Positions 34,454 to 41,200 of a stretch of DNA of 48,988 bases are shown piece by piece. This DNA is from an uncultured Paraprevotella sp. (GTDB lineage: Bacteria > Bacteroidota > Bacteroidia > Bacteroidales > Bacteroidaceae), in assembly GCA_900548345.1 (NCBI GenBank), contig URKA01000024.1, positions 1 to 48,988 on the forward strand, in the 5' to 3' direction. The position numbers were made by a program, and so were the translations under genes. Every line of letters begins with the position of its first letter. The stretch's first letter is position 1. The notes beneath the pieces are model-generated. The model ran no database searches. It was not told where the DNA came from and worked only from the letters and a program-made list of their open reading frames with translations.

Positions 34454-34575
34454 GCTTTCATAACCCAGCTCGTTTTCAACTGAACAGGAATGATAATGAT
34501 GTAGTTATTCCTATCGAAGTTCTTAATGACGTAACTTATAGTGATATAAGCTGGGAAAATCGTATTCAGAAATAA
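34432..34575 (+). pseudogene. C-terminal fragment of an unidentified gene
   Basis: An open frame without a start codon runs from 34432 to the TAA at 34573-34575. It encodes 'NPARFQLNRNDNDVVIPIEV' and 'LNDVTYSDISWENRIQK', which looks like genuine protein rather than random sequence. An in-frame stop at 34429 cuts it off on the left. I cannot name the parent family. It may be the 3' end of a gene removed by a rearrangement at the adjacent inverted repeat. Confidence 0.4.
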
Positions 34576-34652
34576 GTTTTTCATTCAAACAATATAGGTA
34601 ATCAAGAAAAATGTCGTACTTTTGTACATTATTTAATCATACACCTGCTGAT

Positions 34653-35147
34653 ATGAGCAAATTAGAAGACAAGAGTGATGCCAAAATTTGGTTGCATAAG
34701 TGGGGAATACCTATATCTCATGCTTGTTTATGGATGGTTGGCCTGCTTGTTACGACTGATTTTTTGAACGTTTTGAAACAGCTTTTTTCAAACAATAGTG
34801 AGCAGTACGCCATTTCACTTGGCGTAGTTATTGTAATATTCTTTGGAGAGATAATCCTTACGTTTGTAGATTGCGCCATAGAAAAGGAAGATTTATTGCT
34901 TAATATGACCTTTTGCAGATTTATAGCATTGTTCATAACAACAATAGTGGCTGTTGTAGTGTTTATGTTTTTAGGATGCCATTTTCTTTCGAATGCCGAT
35001 ATACAATATATAGGAAAATGTTTTATAGGAATGGTTATCCTTGTATCTTCGTTTACTAAGGGAATGGAGATTTGGTTGCAGAACAATTGGGATAAATACA
35101 CAATAGATAGCCCAAAGAGAGTGCCTGAACTGAATTTCTCAATATAG
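34653..35147 (+). CDS. Hypothetical four-helix membrane protein
   Basis: No family is recognised. From the ATG at 34653 (MSKLEDKSDAKIWLHKWG) it is 164 aa. Hydrophobic segments suggest four transmembrane helices ('HACLWMVGLLVTTDFL', 'AISLGVVIVIFFGEIIL', 'FIALFITTIVAVVVFMFLG', 'IGKCFIGMVILVSSFT'). An in-frame ATG at 34611 exists, but TACTTTTG (34617-34624) looks like a -7 promoter box inside those codons, so the later start is preferred. The next gene follows after 13 nt, so they probably form a pair. AT-rich, like the rest of the island. Confidence 0.65.
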   Translation: MSKLEDKSDAKIWLHKWGIPISHACLWMVGLLVTTDFLNVLKQLFSNNSEQYAISLGVVIVIFFGEIILTFVDCAIEKEDLLLNMTFCRFIALFITTIVAVVVFMFLGCHFLSNADIQYIGKCFIGMVILVSSFTKGMEIWLQNNWDKYTIDSPKRVPELNFSI

Positions 35148-35160
35148 ATACTTATGTGAT

Positions 35161-35907
35161 ATGGAAAAAATAATATATTTCGGTGTAATTGTCATTTGCT
35201 TAGCTGTTTTTATAGTGATATTTTCAAGACTTTTGAAAGAGTTTGGGAAACAACTTAATTTGGCTAAAACAATATCAGTAAAAGTTTCTTGCGCAGGTTC
35301 AGCTGTTGCAGATGCTCCAAATGAGGTTAAGGTTCAGCTCAATTGCCGTAAATTCTATGACAAGAACAACAATCTGGTAAATCCAAACGATTATGATAAA
35401 TTTTTGGTAAAAGGTTGGTCTATGTTGCTGTGTGGAATAAAAAATAACGATTTGCTGTTTACGCGTAAAATTCAATCTCTTGATGATGTGGTCTTTGATC
35501 GACCGCATGTCTATGTTCTAAAGCGTGATGAGTATGTCCGAAATAAGGTGGCAATTAAAAATGATCGTGCAGAATTTAAGGTGCGTAGGGCGTGGGCTAT
35601 TGTTTGCATCGGGAAAGATGATTTAATGGAATCTATAAAAAAGATTGTTTCATCAGAGTTCTTTGTGGAGTTGAAACACAAACATCCCAACTCTTTTCTT
35701 ACAGAAGACGAAATGCTAAAAGATTTCAATGACGAAAGAATTGAGCAGTATATGGAACAATACCCAGACAGCATGAACGAATCCGATAAGAATCATGTTG
35801 CTATCATTTCTACTACTCTTAAGGCATCTAAAGAAAACAAAGTCACGTTCTCTATTCATCCCGCAAGAACAATTGTGGGAGAGGTTGTATATTCATATAA
35901 AATATAA
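35161..35907 (+). CDS. Hypothetical single-pass membrane-anchored protein
   Basis: This 248-aa protein is not recognised. It has one N-terminal transmembrane helix (about residues 5-23, 'IIYFGVIVICLAVFIVIFS') followed by a short basic segment and a soluble domain of mixed strands and helices. There is no Sec cleavage site, so it stays anchored. The soluble part contains 'KFLVKGWSMLLCGIKN' and an acidic helical stretch ('DFNDERIEQYMEQYPD'). It probably works with the preceding membrane protein (13-nt gap). A terminator follows. Confidence 0.7.
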   Translation: MEKIIYFGVIVICLAVFIVIFSRLLKEFGKQLNLAKTISVKVSCAGSAVADAPNEVKVQLNCRKFYDKNNNLVNPNDYDKFLVKGWSMLLCGIKNNDLLFTRKIQSLDDVVFDRPHVYVLKRDEYVRNKVAIKNDRAEFKVRRAWAIVCIGKDDLMESIKKIVSSEFFVELKHKHPNSFLTEDEMLKDFNDERIEQYMEQYPDSMNESDKNHVAIISTTLKASKENKVTFSIHPARTIVGEVVYSYKI

Positions 35908-35921
35908 TATTAATATAGTAA

Positions 35922-35958
35922 GGGGACTATGTCGTAATTAAGGCGTAGTCCCTTTTTT
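35922..35958 (+). terminator. Intrinsic terminator of the hypothetical gene pair
   Basis: GGGACTATG (35923-35931) pairs with CGTAGTCCC (35944-35952), one wobble, followed by T6. It ends the plus-strand transcription unit of the AT-rich island. Confidence 0.85.
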
Positions 35959-35964
35959 CATGTT

Positions 35965-36022
35965 TTTCCACTATATTATGAAATCAGACCCTTCTGGGTC
36001 TGATTTCATAATATAGTGGAAA
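35965..36022. repeat. Perfect 27-bp inverted repeat between convergent genes
   Basis: Arms 35965-35991 and 35996-36022 are exact reverse complements with a TTCT loop. The element starts 4 nt past the metY stop (minus strand) and 7 nt after the opposing terminator. No T-tract follows on either strand, so it is not a standard terminator, although it could block readthrough from both sides. Confidence 0.9.
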
Positions 36023-36026
36023 CTGC

Positions 36027-37313
36027 CTATTTCGAAGCATCCAGTGCCTGCTGTATGTCTTCGATGATGTCCTCCACATTCTCGATGCCCACCGAAAGAC
36101 GGATGAGGTCGGGAGCCACGCCGGCTTCGCGGAGCTGTTCGTCGGAGAGCTGGCGATGGGTATGGCTGGCAGGGTGCAGTACACAAGTGCGCGCGTCGGC
36201 CACATGCGTGACGATGCAAATCATTTTCAGACTGTCCATGAAACGGATGGCATCCTCCTTGTCACCTTTCAAACCGAAGGCGATGACTCCGCACGAGCCG
36301 TTAGGCATGTATTTTTGTGCCAGTTTATAGTACTTGTTGTTTTCCAGTCCGCAATAGTTGACCCACGCCACACGGTCGTTCTGCTCTAAGAACTCCGCCA
36401 CTTTCTGTGCGTTTTCGCAATGGCGTGCCATGCGAAGGTGCAACGTTTCGAGTCCCAAGTTAAGCAGGAAGGCGTTCTGCGGACTCTGGATGGACCCTAA
36501 GTCGCGCATCAGTTGGGCCGTGGCTTTGGTCATGTAGGCCATCCTTCCGAATGCCTTTGTATAAGTCAGTCCGTGGTAACTTTCGTCCGGTTCGCACAGT
36601 CCGGGGAATTTGTCGGCATGTGCGGCCCAGTCGAAGTTTCCGCTGTCCACGATGGCCCCTCCCACTGCGGTGGCATGCCCGTCCATGTATTTGGTGGTGG
36701 AGTGTGTGACGATGTCGGCTCCCCATTCAAACGGCCGGCAGTTGATAGGCGTGGCGAATGTGTTGTCCACAATGAGCGGCACGCCATGGTTGTGCGCCAT
36801 CCGGGCAAAACGCTCGATGTCGAACACCTGTCCGCCGGGATTGGAGATAGTTTCGCCGAAGAAACATTTCGTATTGGGACGGAAGGCCGCTTCGATACGT
36901 TCGTCATCCCATTCGGGGTCGACGAATGTGCATTCGATGCCCAGTTTCTTCATGGTGACACCGAAAAGATTGTACGTGCCGCCGTAGATGTTGTTCGAAG
37001 TGACGAAATGGTCTCCGGCCTGACAGATGTTGAACACGGCGTAGAAGTTGGCCGCTTGTCCCGAAGAAGTCAGCATGGCACCCACGCCGCCTTCCAGCTC
37101 GGCGATTTTGGCCGCCACGGCATCGTTTGTAGGGTTTTGCAGGCGGGTATAGAAATATCCCGTGTCTTCCAGGTCGAACAGTCGCGCCATCTGTTCGCTG
37201 TTGTCATACTTGAAGGTCGTGCTTTGGTAGATGGGCAATACGCGCGGTTCCCCTTTCTTGGGTGTCCATCCGGCCTGTACGCATACAGACTCTTTTCTTA
37301 GTTTCTTTTCCAT
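36027..37313 (-). CDS. metY: O-acetylhomoserine sulfhydrylase-type Cys/Met metabolism enzyme
   Basis: This 428-aa enzyme of the PLP-dependent Cys/Met metabolism family probably makes homocysteine from O-acetylhomoserine and sulfide. It has the PLP-binding lysine in 'VTHSTTKYMDGHATAVGG', the aspartate in 'PLIVDNTFATP', and the N-terminal 'YQSTTFKYDNSEQMARLFDL'. Length matches metY (about 430 aa) rather than shorter cystathionine enzymes. A related cysteine synthase or cystathionine gamma-type role cannot be excluded. It starts 15 nt after the rlpA stop, so they share a transcript. Confidence 0.9.
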   Translation of the reverse strand: MEKKLRKESVCVQAGWTPKKGEPRVLPIYQSTTFKYDNSEQMARLFDLEDTGYFYTRLQNPTNDAVAAKIAELEGGVGAMLTSSGQAANFYAVFNICQAGDHFVTSNNIYGGTYNLFGVTMKKLGIECTFVDPEWDDERIEAAFRPNTKCFFGETISNPGGQVFDIERFARMAHNHGVPLIVDNTFATPINCRPFEWGADIVTHSTTKYMDGHATAVGGAIVDSGNFDWAAHADKFPGLCEPDESYHGLTYTKAFGRMAYMTKATAQLMRDLGSIQSPQNAFLLNLGLETLHLRMARHCENAQKVAEFLEQNDRVAWVNYCGLENNKYYKLAQKYMPNGSCGVIAFGLKGDKEDAIRFMDSLKMICIVTHVADARTCVLHPASHTHRQLSDEQLREAGVAPDLIRLSVGIENVEDIIEDIQQALDASK

Positions 37314-37328
37314 TTTTTGTCTTTGTGA

Positions 37329-37862
37329 TTATTTTTTGTCGATTTTCCGTTCATTCGTTTCTTTTTTCTGTGTCTGGTTTTTGTGGAGTCCTTTAACCTG
37401 CATCCATGCGGGTGTGGGGAATGTCACGACATCCTGGTATTCCAGATGAAGTTCCGGTATTTCGATTCTGTCGTCCGGTCGGAATGGAATCCTGTTCGGG
37501 TGTATGGGTGTGATTTCCACCTGACAGAAGCCGTTCTGGATGAAGTCCAGTTCGCGGGCGGCAGCCCTTGACAGGTCGATGATATATCGTTTTGAAAACG
37601 GTCCCCTGTCGGTTACTCTGACAAACACCTCCTTGTCGTTCAGCGGGTTCCTTACTCTAAGCAATGTGCCTAACGGGTAATTCAGATGGGCGCATGTCAT
37701 GCTGTCGCGATGGTATTTCTCGCCGTTGCTCATTTTTTTGCCGTGCAGTTTGTCGGAGTAATAGGATGCTTTTCCCTTTGTCTGTTTTTGGGCAAAAAGC
37801 GGGCCTGCGCCAAGTGTGGTGCAAAAGAAGCAGCAATATGCGAAAAGCCATTTGTATGTCAT
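37329..37862 (-). CDS. rlpA: RlpA-type septal ring lytic transglycosylase family lipoprotein/secreted protein
   Basis: This 177-aa protein has a signal peptide (MTYKWLFAYCCFFCTTLGAG) and the double-psi beta-barrel of RlpA: 'GKASYYSDKLHGKKMSNGEK' and 'RVTDRGPFSKRYIIDLSRAA'. RlpA cleaves naked glycan strands in peptidoglycan in other bacteria. There is no C-terminal SPOR domain here, as is usual for short Bacteroidetes versions. The C-terminus is Lys-rich. No lipobox cysteine is clear after the signal, so it may be periplasmic rather than a lipoprotein. It is first in a two-gene unit with metY. Confidence 0.9.
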   Translation of the reverse strand: MTYKWLFAYCCFFCTTLGAGPLFAQKQTKGKASYYSDKLHGKKMSNGEKYHRDSMTCAHLNYPLGTLLRVRNPLNDKEVFVRVTDRGPFSKRYIIDLSRAAARELDFIQNGFCQVEITPIHPNRIPFRPDDRIEIPELHLEYQDVVTFPTPAWMQVKGLHKNQTQKKETNERKIDKK

Positions 37863-37926
37863 GCGTATGCCTTTCTTGCGGAGCGGAATCCCAGTTCATG
37901 AAGGTCCCGTCCGATGAAAATCTTTG

Positions 37927-37957
37927 CAAATTACGTTTTTTTGTCCGTTTCTGCAAA
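37927..37957 (-). promoter_or_regulatory. Possible promoter for rlpA-metY
   Basis: On the minus strand, TTTG (complement of 37954-37957), a 20-nt spacer and TAATTTG (complement of 37927-37933) resemble the Bacteroides promoter, with one base fewer in the -7 box. It lies about 65 nt upstream of the rlpA ATG. Confidence 0.4.
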
Positions 37958-38053
37958 AAAAACTCTCATTTATTATATTCTTTAATGGTTTGTGTCGTCT
38001 GTGGAGCCACCTTTCAACTTCTTTTTTCTCTTTTGGACAAAACTAAAAATAAA

Positions 38054-38137
38054 ACTTCTGTTTTTAAAAATAAAAGTTTTATTCTTGAAACCAAAAGTTT
38101 TGTTTTTGAAAATAAAATTTTTATTTATAGAAGTGCA
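38054..38137. repeat. Degenerate 21-nt tandem repeats, AT-rich
   Basis: Four consecutive 21-nt units start at 38054, 38075, 38096 and 38117. The best conserved third unit begins AGTTTTG and ends AAATAAA; the fourth is the most diverged. They lie in the 397-nt gap between divergent rlpA and the giant lyase-like gene and are spaced at two helical turns. A short frame here encodes repetitive Leu/Phe/Lys and is not a gene. Confidence 0.7.
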
Positions 38138-38182
38138 AGGCTGTGAAAAAAGAATAAAAGAGATGTTTTTTGTTTTTTTTCT

Positions 38183-38219
38183 GATTTTTCTTTGGGATTT
38201 TTGTTCCTTTGTTCGTATA
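38183..38219 (+). promoter_or_regulatory. Conserved upstream element, copy 1 (alginate-lyase-like gene)
   Basis: This 37-nt stretch matches 45644-45680 upstream of the other giant secreted protein at 31 of 37 positions; the first 19 are identical. It contains TTTG (38191-38194), a 21-nt spacer and TATA (38216-38219), resembling a promoter core. It lies 40 nt before the ATG at 38260. Confidence 0.6.
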
Positions 38220-38259
38220 CATGATATATAAGGCTATATTAACTCTAATCTGAAATAAT

Positions 38260-41200
38260 ATGAGAAAGAAAATTGTTTTATGTATGCTCGGCATGGCCAC
38301 CTTCGTGGGAACGGCCTTTGCGCAGGGCGTCGGCTTCCATCATCCGGGGTTGTTGCACTCGGAAGAGGATTTCCGGCAGATAAAGGAACGGGTCGCATCG
38401 GGTGACGAACAGACACTGGCTGCCCTTGATGTATTGAAGAATGCGCCGGGGGTGCGTGGAAACTGGGGTGGCGACTGGGTCATCAACGAACATATCTCGC
38501 GAGGTATCTCCGGACAGGAAAACTATATGAACTGCTATCGGAATGCCGCCCGTGCCTATCAGCTGGCTTTGCTCTGGAAGATTACGGGCGATACGGGATA
38601 CGGCGAGGCGGCCAAGAACCTGCTGAACGGTTACCGTATCTGGAACAAGAGTCTGGGAGGCAATACCAATATGTCCTTGATTCCCGGATTTATCGGCTAT
38701 CAGTTCTGCAATGCCGCGGAAATCATGCGCGACTATGACGGATGGCCGAAAGAAGAGTTCGAATTGTTCAAGCAATATATGATAGATGTGTGGTTCACGC
38801 TGGCACAGGACTTCCTGGAGCGTCGTCACGATACGGTGTACCGCGAGGAAAACTGGTATCATTATCACAGCAACTGGGGAGCCGGAAATGCGCTCTTCTG
38901 TGTGTCGCTGGGTGTATTGTGCGATGCCCCCGACATCTATAATTACGGTATGTACTGGTTCAAGGAAGGTCCGGGCAACGAATCCACCAAGGTGTCGGCT
39001 CTTGACGCGGCGGCTTTCGGCACCGGACTTTGCGGTTACGGATGGGGCTTGATGCCTTGGTTCCATAAGGACGAGCGCGGTCCGTTGGGTTATTTCGCCC
39101 AGTTGCAGGAGAGCGGCCGTGACCAGGGACATGCCATGGCAGGACTCGGATTGGCATCCTATACCTTGCAGACGGCTTTCAATCAGGGCGACAATGCTTT
39201 CTGTAACCTGAACAATATGGTAGTGACCGGAAAGGCCGGCAGTGCGATGATGGCGGCGGCTGCCGAGTATGTGGCTGCTTATAACACCGGAGTGGATGAT
39301 TTGCCCTATACCACGAACTGGTGGATGGGAGGACTCAACGGAACAGGCCGCGGGCAGTGGAGGCCCATCTGGCAGCTGTTCATCAACCACTATCAGAACC
39401 GTATGGGCATCCCCATGAAATATTGCTCGGCAAAGAAGGCGGAGATTGGCATCGAAGGAGGTGGAGGTGCTTATGGTGGCAACAGCGGACATTATGACCA
39501 TACGGGCTTCGGCGACTTGATGCATTATGACAAGCCCGTGGCCGAGGATGAAGTGCCGACCATCCTGTTCCCGACCATCCTGATGAACGGCAAACAGCAC
39601 AGGTATGCCGAGGCCGGCGTGGTGGTAGACGGAGGAACGAGTACGGGTGGAAAACCTATCAAGGGTGTCGGATTCACCGGCGTGGAGCCGGGAACGGTGC
39701 TGATGTTGGGCGTGAGTCTCCCGAACGGAGAAGAAGATACCGGCAATTGGGTGTGGGAAGACGGCGTGACGGGACAGAACCGTCAGATTACGGCCGACCA
39801 TTCCGGCATCTACCGTGTGACGTATACCAACAGCAAGGGGGTGAAGAGTGTGCAGATGTTCTCCATCGCAGTGCGCGGAGAAGGAATCAAAGGCACATTC
39901 ACTTGCACGGCAAACTATTGCGGCAAGGTTATCGAAGGCTCCGAAGTCGAGATGGGTATCGGACGTTCGGTGTCGCTCAGGACTTCCTATACCAACTGGA
40001 ACTATATCGAGAGCGAGACTTGGTACGACGAGACGGGAAAGGCTATTGCTTCCGGCGGCTCTTATACCTATACGTTGAGAGACAACAACCCGCATGAGCT
40101 GACATTCCGTCTGGTCAATCAGTCGGGTGTGGTGATTGAAAGGGTGTTCCATATCAAACCCTACGAGAATGACAAGACCGATCTGCTCTCCGACCCGAAC
40201 TGTAATAACGTGTCCTTGTGGGATACAAACGTGGAAGGCTTTGCTGTCGGAACTTCGTCCTATACCGGTTTTTCCGGTTCTTACATTGAGCGTCAGTGCA
40301 AGGCCACTGCCAACGGAATGTCTTGCTGGGGACAGGAGATATTCGATATGTCCGAAACCCTTACGGGACTTCCTGCCGGGAAATACGAGCTGTCCGCATC
40401 GGTCATTGCCACTCAGCAGAGTCTGACGGGCGCGGCCGGAAAGGATTATGTGAAGGATGTATATCTGTATGGCGGCGGTGCGAATACGGCCGTGTCGTCC
40501 CAAGACGGTGTTCCCGAATTCTTCACGGTGAATTTCTATGTCGGTGAGGACGGAAAGACCACGTTGGGCGTCAAGAATGTGACGAACCAGAATAAGGGCA
40601 ATTCCCCCAACGGGGCGAACTGGGTGGCTGTAGACAACTTTACCTTCGTGTATAGAGGCACGGATGACTTGTCGGCCGACCTGGCGGAGATGCGCAAAAA
40701 GGCGGCTGCAGCGAAAGAAGACGAGATGATGCCTTCCTTGTATCAGACATTGAAGACATTGGCGGAAGGTTCTGCCGAGGATGTTGCCGCTGCGGTGGAA
40801 CTTGAGCGCGCGTTGGGTGAGGCGCAGATGCTGGCTGTTCATTACAAGGATTACATGGCTGTGTATAAACAGTATAAGGAGTTTGTAGAGAGAGGCGGTG
40901 TGACCTATGCCGAATTGCTGGAGGCGTTGGAGGCTTTTGAAAAGGCCGGACATGTAGAGGAGTTCTTTGCGGCTTACGAGAGTCTGGAGGCTGCATGGAG
41001 CAGATACCTGTGCGAGGCGGAGATTCCGGTGGATATGACTTCGGCCTTGATGAATACGGAACTGGCAGGAGTGGGTACGAACAACCTGTACTGGCTGACA
41101 GAGGCCGGAGGCGGAAACTTCCAGGTGCTGGCCGTTGACGGTTCCGATACGCAGCGTGGCGATGCTGTGGCCGCCAATATGATTGAACGTTGGTGTACGG

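Noticed and set aside
34611..34652. Upstream ATG for the four-helix membrane protein
   Set aside because: A TAnnTTTG-like box lies within these codons, so transcription probably starts after this ATG.
37992..38231. Short plus-strand frame rich in Leu, Phe and Lys
   Set aside because: Produced by the 21-nt AT-rich tandem repeats; no plausible protein features.
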